Positions 1 to 12,528 are shown, numbered from the stretch's first letter. The stretch is DNA of 64,000 nucleotides from Plasmodiophora brassicae (GCA_039704465.1 JASFAU010000008.1:1240001-1304000), one strand, 5' to 3'. Notes: a model not told the origin generated them from the sequence alone. Numbers and translations: made by a program.

Positions 1-958
1 TTCACGTCTTGTTGCATTCAGCGCGGACCTGGTCTCGCACAGCTCTTGATAGCACCGTTTCAGATTTGCTGATGTCGTGTTCGCTAGCAGCGTTAAGTTC
101 GCCAGTTCCAAATCGGCCGCTGCCGCGTAACGCTTGTGTTGCAGGCAAGCCGCTCGAGCATCTTGGAGCTCGCAGGATAGTGATTGTATGGTAATGTCGT
201 ATTGCCTCTTCGTCTTCAGGCATATGTCGTTTTCTTCATCACGCTGCTGTTGCAGCCGGAGTATATCATCACGATACTTCTTCATCGTCTTCTGATTTTC
301 ATCCCGAGTGGCCTCTAGACCTTTCATAACGGCACCGTTCTGTGCCAGCTGTTGACGCAGTCCTGCCTCAGCCGTCTGCAGTTTTTGCACGCGCGACTGC
401 TCAAACTCAATAGTCCGTTGATGTTGTTGAGCGATGGAATGCCACGAATTCGCGTTCGTTCGAAGTTCGTCCATATCGGTGTTTGCCCGCGCCAGCCGGT
501 CTGTGGCGTCCTCGAAGCGCTCTTTTATCTTGTTCACCTATGCCACGCTTCGTCAGCGGAATACGCCAGCATTGCGAAATTTGCCCTTCATACCACAAGC
601 TTGGCAGACTCTCTAGACTCAGCCGCATTGTTTAACCTGTCCAACTCAATACGCATTGCCTGTGGACATGATCGTTAATTGTCCATTCCGGAAACATGGG
701 TACAATACGGGTATTGGCGGCTACAATTACCTGATTCAGCTTAGTAGTGACCGTCGATATCACAAAATTGATATCGTATGAAGAAGCCTTTCCCAGAAGA
801 AACCGATTCACTGCTATCACGCAGGGACTAAAGCCGTACCCGCATTCGGACAGCTCGATCTGTGGCGTGAAGCCGAAAGACCTACTGAGCATCATTGATT
901 TCACGGTAGCACTGAGACTCGCTGCCGCCATAATCGCAAGAACCGTCAACTTCGGCAT
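1..958 (-). CDS. Array family copy 1 (partial): secreted/membrane coiled-coil protein
   Basis: This is the leftmost member of the nine-gene family and runs off the left edge, so the membrane segments are not seen. Exon 1 (731-958) encodes a signal peptide starting MPKLTVLAIMAAASLSA and the family C-x6-C pair (CGYGFSPC). A short exon (594-659) and a long exon (1-537) follow, joined by introns of about 70 and 56 nt with GT..AG ends; the second has a CTGAC branch-like site. The long exon is a charged heptad-rich coil (it includes DELRTNANSWHSIAQQHQ) ending in the family block with L-x-x-C at 'LKRCYQELCE'. It is the most divergent N-terminus in the array. Function is unknown; a secreted or surface role is inferred from the signal peptide and the complete paralogues. 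Confidence 0.7.
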
Positions 959-1052
959 TGTCTGATCTGACTAGAGACAACGAGAATGACGCGTCTGCCT
1001 CCCATCCGCATGCGGGATTCTGCAGGACTGCCGCAGCAGTTTGGGCCCATGT

Positions 1053-1064
1053 TTCTAAATCGGG
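1053..1064 (-). promoter_or_regulatory. Conserved upstream element of copy 1
   Basis: The plus strand reads TTCTAAATCGGG, 95 bp upstream of the copy 1 ATG. It is one base different from the array consensus TTCTAATTCGGG. Its role as a core promoter or initiator is inferred only from conservation and spacing. Confidence 0.5.
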
Positions 1065-1308
1065 ACGGACCTACGCCACTAATTCGTCGACAAATTCGGG
1101 AAGGTTTGGCAGTATCTGTTAACTGCGGTCCTCTCGAGGCGGGCTGCAGCAACCTGACGTCTACATGAACAAGACGCTCGTATTGGCACGTCTGCAACGA
1201 ACGGCGAGCGGGCCCGTCGTTCTGCCGCCTGACAATGAAACAGGCCTGACACGAAGATATAGCAGATGTGTATTGAAACCCCGTTAATGACAGAGCGCTC
1301 TACCCGGA

Positions 1309-1830
1309 TCATTGTGCGACGGAGTGCAGGAGATGATCGACCGGCGACACAGCTGGCCGTACGGCCGCAGAGCAAACGGACGGCGGCCGCCACGCGGTGA
1401 ATCTGTCATGCGCCAGGAATCGCGCAGTGTGCCCTGCGATCAGGGCAGTCGCTCCGGACAGAATCGACAGCAACTGCGATCCCGTCTTACGCAGCGTCTC
1501 ATGGTATATGACGTACGCAGCGGTGTGTGTCGCCGCCGACGATGCTTCGGTTGACCGCGAGGTGGTGATACACGATACCACTAGGGACGATACCCAACGG
1601 TTATCGGCATCCCGTTGGGGATGAAAGATTTTTCGCTGCAGGAACCTCAAGATAGTTCTAGTTTTCAAATCCGCGACAACGCCTGACAACGCCGCACCAG
1701 CCAGCATGGTCTTGGACAGACGGCCGGCCACAGGTGAGACACCGGGTTGCGTCCGGGGCGTCGTCTTTCCCAAGACGCCACCAACCACAATGAGAATCAG
1801 GACGACGCGGGCAACCATGGGCAATGACAT
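1309..1830 (-). CDS. Hypothetical secreted or membrane protein
   Basis: The open frame continues far upstream, but the first part is low-complexity arginine/aspartate shadow coding, so I start at the ATG at 1830. That ATG is followed directly by a clean signal-peptide-like stretch (MSLPMVARVVLILIVVGGVL). The product would be 173 aa, with a second hydrophobic patch in the middle (TMLAGAALSGVV) and another near residues 120-130. I recognise no domain and see no C-x6-C pair, so it is not an obvious array member, although the 'LAGAALSGVV' segment loosely resembles the first membrane segment of that family. It could also be a chance frame. Confidence 0.35.
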   Translation of the reverse strand: MSLPMVARVVLILIVVGGVLGKTTPRTQPGVSPVAGRLSKTMLAGAALSGVVADLKTRTILRFLQRKIFHPQRDADNRWVSSLVVSCITTSRSTEASSAATHTAAYVIYHETLRKTGSQLLSILSGATALIAGHTARFLAHDRFTAWRPPSVCSAAVRPAVSPVDHLLHSVAQ

Positions 1831-3045
1831 GTGAGGGTGGAACAGTGGGAGATCGGATGGCGGTCGACGACGGCCCGCGTTCGTGCGTCCAATGCCGGGG
1901 CCCTTGACGTCGTGCCCTGATTTAGACTGTCTGGCCACGAAAACTCCCACTCGGACTGCGACCCGGGGAAGAGCGCCTGGAAGGGACCTGCTCCCTCGCC
2001 ACGGACTGCGGATTCGAGGTCGCGGCAGGGCCCCGACTGACTGCGAACTGCCGCGAAGGAGCTGCAAGTCCGACTGCGAGCTGCAGCGAAGGCACCAGCG
2101 CCAATTTAATGCCGTATCCGTAGTTACATTAAAGCTGTAATTAGGTAGCCTTCCACAGGAGTGAGACCGGGCTCCGTCTTTGGTTATGTGATGGCGCAGC
2201 CGCCCCCGCACCTGCGTCGGTAGACTCCTGGACATCGTTCGCACCCGTCGCCGGATCGCGATGCCGAGCGCATGATCTTGGATGGGGGACCGCGCGCTTG
2301 TTTCAGCATTGCGTTGTCTGCCCGACAGAGAGCTGCCGCGAAGGGGCTGGTTCCGACTGCGATCCGCAGATGCGCAGACCGCACCCGGAAACGTTGCCAA
2401 CGAAACACGTACGGGACCATCGTCGTCGTCGACGACGACGGTGCGTCCGATGCAATTGCCGGATGGCAGACGGAGGCGCTGGATGCGACGCCGACGCCGA
2501 CGTCGAAGCTCCACCTGAAAGCGTACTGTGCGGCGCGGTTGCTTTAAATCTAGCCCGCGACTCCGTCTCCATCACCGTGTCGAAGGCTTGACGCAACCAA
2601 ACGTCGCACACCGAGTGCGGTTAAAGGATACCCGGGACATGCTGCTGCTTGCCCAGCAGATGCGGCGGTACGGTGTTATGTACGTCAGTGCATTGCGGAG
2701 CGCGAACCGCACATCCATCGGACGTCGCCGGTGACGGACGTGGCCAGCGCAGGGGGTCTGGCATTGCGCCAGGCAGGTGTTCGAGTCCACGAGACTCGGC
2801 GATGTTTCTGTCCTCGATCGCGCGTCACACGCACAGCCCCAGATCCCGTTGCGTCGCAGGCTCGCGACAGGAACAGGTGCGGCAGTCCACCGGGAAGCAC
2901 CTACCAGCCGCAGTGGGTGCGTAGCGCGCCACTGGGGGCGCCACCCTGATCGTGTCGTTGTTTTTGCGGAGTGTGCGGGGGCGACGGCGGTGCGCGCACG
3001 TCGTTAACCCGACGACCGAACCATTCTTTGATTCGCTCCGGGGCC
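1831..3045. other. Intergenic stretch with no convincing gene
   Basis: I see only low-complexity CGA/ACG-rich frames here, plus a short sequence (ACTGCCGCGAAGGAGCTG near 2048) that recurs in looser form near 2335 and 17100. The right part should contain the promoter of the kinase gene beginning at 3046. Confidence 0.4.
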
Positions 3046-6000
3046 ATGGACAACTATCACGTCCTGGAGCCGATCGGCGAGGGGTCGTTCGGCAAGGTCT
3101 ACAAGGCGCGGCACAAGGCGACCGGCCACCTGGTCGCCATGAAGTTCATCACGAAGCGCCGATCGCAGGAGGTCCTCCTGCGGCAGGTCGGTCGGTGATG
3201 CCCCCGCGTGCGCGCTGCCCCTCCCCTCAGGTTGGCCGCCGTTGCGACAGGAAATCGCCATCCTGCAGGACCTGAACCATCCCAACATCATCCTCCTGCT
3301 GGACTCGTTCGAGACCAACGCCGAGATCTGCCTGGTCACCGAGTTCGCCCAGGGCGAGCTGTTCCAGGTCCAGGCGGCGTTGCCGCCCTCCCCGTTCCGG
3401 GTTTCCAACACGCGTGCCCCGTTTGATAGGTCCTCGAGGACGACAAACGGCTGCCCGAGGCCATTATCCGTCGGATCGCGATCGAGCTCGTCGCCGCCCT
3501 GCACTACCTGCATTCGCATCGCGTCATCCATCGCGACATGAAACCGCAGGTCGGCGTGGCCGCTGCCCTTCGTGTGTGTGTGTGTGTGGGCATGCGCGTC
3601 CTGACCGACGCGCGCCTGCAGAACATCCTGATCGGGGCGGGCGGATCCGTCAAGCTCTGCGATTTCGGGTTCGCGCGGTCCCTGTCCACCCACTCGATCT
3701 GCATGACGTCCATCAAGGGGACGCCGCTCTACATGGTTCGGTCACGCGCCCACCGCCGTCACCTTTCGCTCGCACGTCGACTCACGGTCGTTCGCCCCAC
3801 CTGGCCAGGCACCTGAACTCGTGCAGGAGAAGCCGTACGATCATACGGGTGGGGGGCGTGCCCAACCCGCTCGATGCACACGTTGCGCTGACTCGCGTGC
3901 CGCTGCCGTAGTGGACCTGTGGTCGCTGGGCGTCATCCTGTACGAGCTGTTCGCCGGGCACCCGCCGTTCTACACGAAGAGCATCTACACGCTGATCCAC
4001 CGGATCGTGAAGGACCCGGTCGCGTACCCGGACGACATGTCGAAGCGGTTCCGCTCGTTCATCACCGGCCTGCTCCAGAAGGAGCCCAGGTCGGCCCAGC
4101 GCTGCCCACCCCGGCGTCGTTCGCGGGCTGACATCGCGTTCCGTTTAGCAAGCGTCTGTCCTGGCCCCAGCTGTTGCGACATCCGTTCATCCGAGAGACG
4201 GACGACGAGAGGAGGAGCAGGACCGAGCGCATATCGTCGCCGAGGTAGGGCGCCGTCCCCCATTCTTCATTGCCGCCTGCCCCTAACCCGGCCCAGGGAC
4301 CGGTTGTGCAATTCGCAGTTCCGGTTCCAGACGTCGCTGGTCGTGGACAAGGAGAACGTTGGCGCGTCGCACGCGGACGACAAGACGCCGTCGAACAAGA
4401 CGACGGGCGCCCAGACGCCGCTGGCGCTGACGAACAAGTCGGCCGGGTTCGGGAAGCTGGCCGGCGGCGGTCGCCAGCAGCAACGGCAACAACCCTGGCC
4501 GTACGCCCTGGCGGTAACCGATCCGGCGTACGCTCGCACGCTTCGCAACGATGCCGGCTTCCAGGTCGACGTGACGGACGCGATCCAGGTCGTCGTCGCT
4601 GCTGCACAGCGGCCTGTTTCGCTGGTTGACCTTGCCGATGTGCGCGTAGGTGGGGAGCACGGTGGCGAACGACGTCTGGGAAACGCTTCTGGCCGTCGTC
4701 CGCGTCGGGCCGACGTCGCGCCCCGGCGACCGCGCCTTCCTGGTGCACGTCACGCCGCTGATCCTGCAGCAGCTGAGCGTCGGCAGCGACCGGGCGACCC
4801 TGCTGCAGTGTGTCGACGCCGTCTGCGGCCAGTGCTTCGTCGAGGAGGCCGCCGACGACTCGGCGCTGGCGTCCGCCCCGGACGACGTGTTCGCCGCCGT
4901 CTCGGTGCACTTCCTGCCGCTGGTCCCGTCCATGCTGCAGGGCCCTGCAGACTGTATCCCGATCGTGCTCGCCATCGTCTGGAAGTGCGTTCGGCAATTC
5001 GCGTCCAACCCGTTCTGCGGTGGGAAAACGTTCGTGGACGCCGTCTGCGACCCGAGGTTCGTTTGCCGGCCGGGGGAATGCATCGAGCCGTCTGACGTGT
5101 CGCGATAGTGTCCCCGTGATCAAGGCGTTGATATCGGCACTGTCGGTGTCGTCGTCGACGAACACGGCGCTGTGCATTCTGTCGGACCTGGTCGCTCCGG
5201 CGACGGGCCTGACGCTGGCGTTCCCGCTCGGCGGCGAACAAACGAACGCGGTCCAAGTCGAGCAGGTGACGACGACGCCGGAGAAGGAACCCGGCCGGTC
5301 CTCGTCCCGTCACCTGGTCGCCATTCCGTGCTGGCAATCGGCCGTAGGTGACGCGCGCGCTTCGCCGTCTGGAACTCGTCGTCCCCTGAGCCGATCTCGT
5401 CGTTCAAAGGTTGTGTCGCACGTCGCCGACGTCGTGTGCGAAACCCAGTCCATGGCGCTGCTGTGCACCCTGCTGCTGGAATCGCATCGACCTGAGATTC
5501 TCGTTCCGATCCTGCGGATCCTGCGACGGGTAACCGATCGTGGTTTGCTCTTCGGTCACACGCTCTGACATTGCGCTCTGGGGCGCCAGGTCTGTCGTCA
5601 CTCATCCGCCTGCCGGACGGATCTGCTGTCCCACGTACGTGGCGCAAAGGTGCATGACTCTGACCCTGCCGTAGTGACTCTTGCCCTCGTGTACAGGCAC
5701 CAGCAGTGGAGCGGCTCGTTGCGCTGGCCAGTATGGCCGGGTCGTCGTCGTCGAATCTACAGCCGGCCGCCCTTGCACTATTAGGTTGCCGCGACCAACG
5801 GACCCGGTTGCCGTGACGAAAGCTGAATCTTCTCTGGCAGTGTTAACGGACGCTGGCGTCGCGTTGAGGCACATGTCGCTGTCGGACTGCCGGGCGTGCA
5901 TCGTCAGCGGGTGCCCCATGGTGAACGTCGCAGGCGGCGTCGCGCTTGCGTCGATCTCCACGGTACGTTCGCTAGGGTGCTCGGCAATGCAGCGCCGAGC

Positions 6001-8157
6001 TGATCGGCGCCGGCAGGAGCTGTCGCTGACGCACGTGATGGGCGACGATCGGGTCCTGCATGCGCTCGTGGCCATGGCGGACAGTCAGCGCCGCAAGTCG
6101 TGCACCGAGAGCACGGACCCGATGGTCGCCGTCGAGCCGAACGCCTGGGAGCTCGCCAACAACGACCTCCAGGGCACCTGCTACGGGCCGCTCGGTACCG
6201 CGTCGTTGTGCAACCTGTTGCATGCTTATCGATTGCGTTGTGCAGACGTTGCCTACTTCGACGCCTACGTGGCGCTGCTGAGGCAGTGCGCCTGCAATGA
6301 CGACGATGCATCATCGTCATCGTTCCTGGATGCCGTACACGCCTGCGGCCTATGGCAACGCCTGGGTGACGGGCTCCACCTCCAGCACGTGTGGAACTGG
6401 TTGTCGTCATCGGGCGTCCGCCTCCTCCTGGACCTGTTCTACACCGTGCTGGCGAGGTGCCGCTCGCCGAACCTGTCCAGGTTCATGATCGAGGTCGGCG
6501 GATCCGCGCGCGCTGCTGACGTCGTCGGGTGCTGACCGCTCGTTGTACAGTCGGTGTTCTCCGGTGCCATTTGCCTGCTGCACGAGTTCCGATTGAACAA
6601 GCTGTCGTGCTGGCCGGAGGAGCTCGGCGGTGGACCTCGACAGGTACGCGCCTGGCGCTCGCGCTGCCCCGTTGCCGTTGACGAACCCGACCTTCAGGTC
6701 GCGCTGCTCGTCGACGACGTCGTGCGCCTGCTGAGTCTGCCGTTGGCCATGTCGGACCTGGATTCAGTGACGCTGGCGAAAGTGCAGAAAGCCATGTAGG
6801 GGCCGGCTCCGCGTCCACGTGACCGTGCCAGCTGAATCGGGCGGGCGCAGGTACAATCAGCACGCCGTCCAGCACCTGATCAATGCGATCGTTCACGCGG
6901 GGCCGTTCGCGGACGGCGGTGACGGAGGCCCGACCGCGATCGTCGGCCTCCTGACCCGGCTGGTCTGCTCGTCAAAGCATTTCGCCCGGCAGTTTGTCGA
7001 CTACAACGGCCTGCACATGTTCAGCGTCCAGCGCTTCTTCTTCGACAGTGTCATGCCGTCGGACGCGTTCCTCGGCGACGTAAGCGGTGGCCGTCCTGCG
7101 TCGGCGTGGCGCCGTCTGACGTTCGGGCAGGTCCTCACGCTTCTCACGCAGCTGGCAAGGACCGACCAGTCCAACTATCAACACATTCACCAGTCGAACG
7201 TGTACGACGCGCTGAACACGTTCCTGACCCATGAGCAAGCCGAGATTCGCGCCAAGGTACGTGTGTGAGCGCTGCGGTTTGGCGGTGCCGGGCGCTGACG
7301 GACGGTCCCAGGCCTGCAACCTGATCGGGAACCTGTGCCGCCACTCGCCCTTCTTCTACCGGCACCTGCGCGATAACAATGTCCTGTCTGCGCTCATGGA
7401 CCGCTGCCGTGATCGGGACGCACATGTAGGGCTCGAGGGGGGCGACCGACGCCGCCGCCGTCGCTCGCCCGCGTGCTGACACCACCACCGCCCATCAGGT
7501 CCAGAAGTACGCCGCGTTCGCCATCGGCAACGCCGTGTACCACAACGATGACCTGTGCGCGTCGCTCTCCCCTTGTATACCGGACCTGGTCGCGGCCCTG
7601 TCTGTTCCTGGCATCACCGTCGGTTGTCGATCCATCGGGCGTGCCGCCCCTGGCGTTGCTGACGTGCGCGACCTTCAGGTACCCGGTAACGGCGTTGACC
7701 GCCGCATCGCTATCAACGCGGCCGGGGCGCTAGGCAACCTGGTCCGGTTCTCCGACAAGGTCGTCCCCGACCTGCTGGCCGCCATGTGCATTGAGACCCT
7801 GCTGAACTGCATCGGTATGCTGCTGGCGGTACTGGGCAGGGCAGACGCGACGAGCAGTGGGCTGACGAGGCCGGCGTTAGGGAACGCCAGCGCGGACGCC
7901 GTTGTTCGACGGACGTGCATGTACTCGCTGGCGAACATGTGCACGTTCGACGCGTGCAGGCAGCGCCTGCAAAGGTTCCAGTACAGCAAGGTCGGTCTGC
8001 AGCGGGTGTGGGCGACGCCGCGCGTTGCTGACGGGGCGGGCGGTCGCGTGCACAGATCCTGGTCGGCGTGGTCGCGCAGCTGAACGACTCGGACGAGGCG
8101 CTCAAGTTCGCGCGGCGCATCGTGCACAAGATGAACCCGAACGGCAACTGGATCTAG
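3046..8157 (+). CDS. STK36-like (fused): Fused/STK36-like serine-threonine kinase with armadillo-type C-terminal repeats
   Basis: The start ATG at 3046 opens directly into a kinase domain ([20 protein letters not shown], glycine loop). Exons 3046-3186, 3251-3367, 3430-3549, 3622-3735, 3809-3848, 3912-4089, 4149-4244, 4297-4588 and 4650-5056 join in frame across introns of 50-75 nt; more exons follow to the stop at 8157. Visible motifs are the VAMK lysine, HRDMKPQN catalytic loop, DFGFARS, the GTPLYMAPE activation segment, and [19 protein letters not shown]. The kinase domain ends near residue 255. The rest, over 1000 residues, is helical and leucine-rich with armadillo-like blocks (for example [16 protein letters not shown] and [12 protein letters not shown]). 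Fused kinases are known from Hedgehog signalling in flies and from central-pair axoneme assembly in ciliates and vertebrates; in a protist the ciliary role is more likely. Exon borders between 5300 and 8050 are approximate. Confidence 0.9.
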
Positions 8158-8318
8158 GGCGCGTACGCGCGCTGTCATTGTTCCAGCGTGGCAAACGGCG
8201 GCGTCTGCCCGGGGAGACCATCGTTCAGGCGGCTGGTGTGTGCGGGGCCGACCCGCCGACTAATTAAACGTGTGTGCGCCTGCTTGTATTCGCATGCGTT
8301 CGGGTGCGGGCCCCGTGC

Positions 8319-8884
8319 CTAGGTCGACGCGTCGTTGTCGCCGGCGCTGGATGGGTCCGCATCGGCGTCGTGCAGGTGCCGCACGGTCACTTCCTGCAAC
8401 TTCTGGACGGGCATCTCCGGCGAGCGCTCCGCCTTCACCTGTGCCAGCAGCAAACAAACCGCGTTTGGACGCCGACAGCGACGACGCGTGCCCTGCTTAC
8501 GATCGCCTCGGAATCCGACGCCAGGTACTCGTCCCAGTCCGCATCACCCTGCGCCCGCTTGATCGTGTCGCCTGCGCGGGGCCCCATTCAGCAGACGTGC
8601 GTCCCACATGCGCACTGTTCGCCGGCGTACGCTTCACATGCTGGCCGATGACCTCGGGGTCGTTGTCGCACACGTGGCTGTACTGCCCCATGGGGCGCCG
8701 CGCGTAACGCCAGGCCCCCGCAGCTGCCCCGCCGACCGTTCGCCGCTGCATGCAGCTCGTCCACCTGCGCGGGCCGCAAAAACGGAATGACGCGCAGCGT
8801 CGGGTCGGGTCGGGTCGCCGACGCGCCTCCTCCAACCAGAGCCAGAGCTGCAACGCGATGCCGTCGGCGCAAAACAACGCACAC
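8319..8884 (-). CDS. Hypothetical small protein, multi-exon
   Basis: On the minus strand, short segments that read like protein are linked by plausible short introns: IPFLRPAQVDELHAAANG, then YSHVCDNDPEVIGQHVK, then DTIKRAQGDADWDEYLASDS, then a tail beginning VKAERSPEMPVQKLQEV and ending at a TAG at 8319. The introns begin GTACGCC and GTAAGC and end GCGCAG and GGCACAG. The start codon is uncertain (ATG at 8884 or 8877). It lies tail to tail with the kinase gene. No domain is recognised. Confidence 0.45.
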
Positions 8885-9133
8885 GCAGGGAGGGGCCCTC
8901 AGATATCGCGCGCGGCCTGAATATTTATGAGGTGGGCACCTTGACGATGTATGTACATCGGGCAGGGACGGGGATGGGACGGGGTGATCTTCGCGCGGGC
9001 AACAGCGCGCGTCGACTCGGTGGGCACGTGTCGACGTTCGGCGATCGATGCCCCGTCCGCATGCATGGCGGAGCGGGTCACCAGTCCGGTGCGGGGATGA
9101 TGTCCAAACGCTTCCTGCGGCACTGAACGGCGG

Positions 9134-10539
9134 TTAGATTGCAGCGCCCGCGCGTGCACCTCCTGGGGGCGCGCGAACCTTAAGGACGAACAGCAAGATC
9201 GCGAACGCCCCGGTCAACGTGACGCCGAACCCGGCGAGCAGGTATATGATCGTGGGTTCAGGTGACGGCGGGCTCGGCGGCGTTGTCACGTGCGACGACG
9301 CATCGATCATCGGGCGGATGGGCGACAGCGACCGCAGCGCTCTCCGATCGACGGCCGACTGGAGGAACTTGACCGCCAACCCGGCAGCGATTGCACTGGA
9401 CACCGATGCCGCAATTCCTGCGGGGGGAACCACAACGTCGTCAGCACCGGCATCGTCCAACAACGTACAGGTTTGCGAACCGGAGCGAACCGCGGAGCGC
9501 CCGACCGGTTGACGTTGCGCTGGGGTCCACTTGACGAGATGCCCGGCGGCAATTAGTCCAAGACCGAACATGGACGAACCCCAGACAGGCCCGGCACCGG
9601 CTACCCAGCCGTCCTGCGACGCAGGGGTTAGCTTGCGTTGGAGTGTTGTGGACGTCAACCCGTACACGTACCTGTTGGCCAAGTCGTCGCTTTGCCTCTG
9701 TAAACTCGAGTTCCGTGTTTGCGAGTTCAGTTCTGGCGTTGTTCCAGAGTGACGTCACGTTCGCCACTTCTGCTGCCCGTTCCCGAGCGAGTTGTTCGAA
9801 CTTTACGGCCGATCGCATCATGGCATTCTTGCCCTTTGTACATATTTCCAATTCCTTGCGCATCCTTGCATTGTGTTGCCGGCACGCCTTCAACAACACG
9901 AGAGTGTGTTCCACGTCATCACCCTTCTCTAATGCATCAATGAAGGCATCCTTATCTGACAGTGCTTTCCTGTATGCCTGTTCATTCAACCTATTGCTCT
10001 CACGTAGCGTCTCCACCTCCGCTCGTAGCCGGCGCTGATCGCTGGAAATCGATTCATTGCAGACCAGTTCGCTTACATCGTTCACGATACGATTTCGTAT
10101 CAGATCCCGCTGCAGCATCTGTGAGCACAACCGGGCGTGGGTGACGTCCTGAACGGGCCTTACCAGAGGTTCGTTGAGCGCCGCGTATCGTCGATACCTT
10201 CCTTTGCCATCGGGGATTGGCATCACAGCTTTTTCTACTGTACGTTCGATGCGGTGCAACTCGCCAGCGATCGACTGTGGGGCGCACACGCGTAAGATGG
10301 GCATATACAATAAGGAGCCAGACGATGATAACTACCTTCTTCAGCTGATCCAGTATGAATCCATGACGGCCTTCCGGCACGACGACCGTCGCAATGATGG
10401 CCGCGATCGTCGCCGTGCAATTATCGAGCGACTCAGCGCAAGCCTCCCTGATCGCCGATTCGTCGCTGCCTCCCCACGATTGGGCAGCTGGCACAAGGAA
10501 CGCTGACATGATAACCCCAGCCGTTGCCATCGTCCACAT
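9134..10539 (-). CDS. Array family copy 2: signal peptide, C-x6-C domain, coiled coil, two membrane segments
   Basis: Four exons join in frame to 407 aa: 10336-10539, 9672-10274, 9481-9613 and 9134-9417. Exon 1 encodes a signal peptide (MWTMATAGVIMSAFLVPAAQ) and CAESLDNC. Exon 2 is a long charged coiled coil of about 200 residues (for example DAFIDALEKGDDVEHTL). Exon 3 carries a first hydrophobic segment (WGSSMFGLGLIAAGHLV). Exon 4 carries a short amphipathic GIAASVSSAIAAG-like stretch, a proline-rich spacer and the final membrane helix (IIYLLAGFGVTLTGAFAIL) followed by a short basic tail. The intron before the last exon contains GCTGACGACG. The topology suggests a secreted stalk anchored near its C-terminus; function is unknown. 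Confidence 0.78.
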
Positions 10540-10640
10540 CGCTGCTGGCCGACGACGACGTTGACGGTAATCAGCTGGCGCTCCACGGTCAGCTCTGGCC
10601 CGACCGAAAACGGCGCAGTCGACAGGTTGGGCCCCGGATT

Positions 10641-10651
10641 CCTATTTCAGG
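10641..10651 (-). promoter_or_regulatory. Upstream element of copy 2
   Basis: The plus strand reads CCTATTTCAGG, 102 bp upstream of the copy 2 ATG. This is a diverged form of the array element. The rest of 10540-11176 holds no supported gene. Confidence 0.35.
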
Positions 10652-11176
10652 ACGCGCACCTGCTTGCATCGGTTGGGCTTCCGGTTGGTGCGAATCTGCG
10701 CTGATCTTCTGGTGCGCGCAAACGGTTGACGTGTTTCTTAGTTTGGAAACGTGATGTGCGGACGTCACTTCCCCAGACGGCGAGTCATCGGTACGTACGC
10801 AAAGGTCATATTATAGATGACGAACAAGGTGCCTTCCGCATTGTAAGGCAGTCGAGTGTCAGTCTTGAAGTCAGAGTCACGCGTACCGGTGCGATTCAGC
10901 AGTCACCTGTACTTGAACTTGAACTTCTTCGCCCAGGCAGAGCCATGGCTTCATGAATATTCACGAAGATGTATAACAACGACTAAATGCTACGAATTGA
11001 CGGTGACTTAATTCAGCCGTCGTCACGTACGTGCTCATGGAGCCAACCAAGTTCATGGAAGTTTTTGCAATGCAATGTCGCTTCGGTGCCTCGACGAATG
11101 TCACCACATGATGTAATTGGAGTCCCTCGTCGATAACGCTCTTTTCAAACGTCGCTATACAAGACAGGGCCGCGAG

Positions 11177-12413
11177 TCAAGACACGAATAGTGTTTGGTA
11201 CCGGTTGCCAACCTTGAGGCGAGCCATCGAAACGACCAGGCCGGTAAGCAGGACGGCGAACGTGCCAGCGAGGACGTAAGCGATGATGCAGTTCGTCGAT
11301 GAACGAACGAGGGCAAAGTTCGGTGCATCGGCCGGACGACCCGACGACATTGATTGAGACGCCGCCGAGGCGGATGCCGATTGGAACGCCTTCAATGCCA
11401 CACCTCCAGCGATGGCACCCGATACGGACGACGCAATCCCTGGCGCGATCACAACGTCATCAGCACATGGAACTGTGCAACTAGGCTAAAGAAACAAACC
11501 GAAGCCACGCTTGGGCTGAAGAACGGGAACGCCTTTAGCCGGCGTTATCGTGGGCTTGCTGACAAGAGCGATACCGTATCCAAGAGCGAACAGGGCAGCA
11601 CCAGCGACGAGTACTTGACCGCGCCACCGGATCTGCCAGTACGAACCAAACGATCAGACGACTTGCAGATTGGAGTTACCAGATCCCTATTGAACCGTGC
11701 CAGTTGCGCCAGGTTGCATGCCAATACTGCCACTGTGTTTCCCTCCATGGCCAATGTTGGGGTGCTGGCCGTGCAAAGTTATCTGACCCAGCCGTTCTTT
11801 CAGCGTTGGTTTCCGTGAGGGTCGCGCAGGTGCCTAGCAGTACTTACACGATTCAGCTCTGCCGATTTGGCATCCAGTAACGCCTGCGTTGCATTGAGGC
11901 GATCCTCTAGATCCGCTTTGAAGACGGCGTCGACGCCTTTGCACGTCAGGTCGTCTGAAGCGTCCACCAAGCGCTGTCGTATGATGGTTAGCTGTATGCA
12001 CCCTTCGTCAGCATGACGCTTTAATTTGGCGATATGGAAACCCATACCAGCTCTCTATTGCGACTGATTTTCGCAACAGGTAATTTCTTGATAGCTCCTT
12101 TGAAAATACATGTTCTCTCGCCATCGATTGCCTGTGAAGGTGGATTTGATCAGCAATGATCCGTAGCGGAGGCGCCACGATCCGGGAAGACACCAACCCG
12201 CTTAAGCTCGCCCAATATGAATTCGTGCTGGCCTGTAGGTACCACTACAAGCTCAAGGATGTTGGCAATTGCGCTCATGCACCTATGGAGGGAAACGTTG
12301 CATGACGTGGTGATAGCTGTCACGTGGGTGTCACTCCACGATATCGTTAATGATTTCGCGCTCGTAACCAGGAGCGCCGTCGCTATGAAGGTGACTGTTA
12401 GCAACTTGGTCAT
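11177..12413 (-). CDS. Array family copy 3 (coil joining uncertain)
   Basis: Exon 1 (12198-12413) encodes a signal peptide (MTKLLTVTFIATALLVTSAK) and CNVSLHRC. Exons 12048-12131 and 11848-11991 follow, the latter a coil (DLEDRLNATQALLDAKSAEL) with a textbook GTAAGT donor. A further coil block (TVAVLACNLAQLARFNRDL), the first membrane segment (QVLVAGAALFALGYGIAL) and the last exon from about 11429 (GIASSVSGAIAGGVALKAF, then IIAYVLAGTFAVLLTGLVV) are all present. I could not join the GTAAGT exon to the next coil block in frame, so a frameshift or unseen small exon is possible. The TAG at 11485-11487 lies inside a normal intron and is not a premature stop. Confidence 0.65.
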
Positions 12414-12528
12414 CGCCGCTGGACGCAGACAATGAGACTGATGGCTGATCAGGTGGTCGTCCGCCGATTCGCTTGCGGGGTTCGAGCTGACGTCCCCCCA
12501 CAGGCCAACTGGATAATAGGGCCCGTAT

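Noticed and set aside
1831..2514. Upstream part of a 401-codon minus-strand ORF as one long protein
   Set aside because: It is arginine-rich low-complexity shadow coding with no motif; only the part from the ATG at 1830 has a signal peptide.
2735..2815. tRNA-like sequence with GTTCGAGTCC
   Set aside because: No matching acceptor stem or normal D-arm and anticodon arm could be folded around the T-loop-like motif.
9421..9480. Intron in array copy 2 starting at GTACGTTG
   Set aside because: Although GTACG..GCAG looks attractive, it would create a TGA at the junction; the donor GTTCGC a few bases upstream gives the frame seen in paralogues.
11485..11487. In-frame TAG in array copy 3 between the two membrane segments
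   Set aside because: It lies inside an intron (GTTTGTTTC..GCGCCAG) found at the same position in the paralogues; splicing restores the frame.
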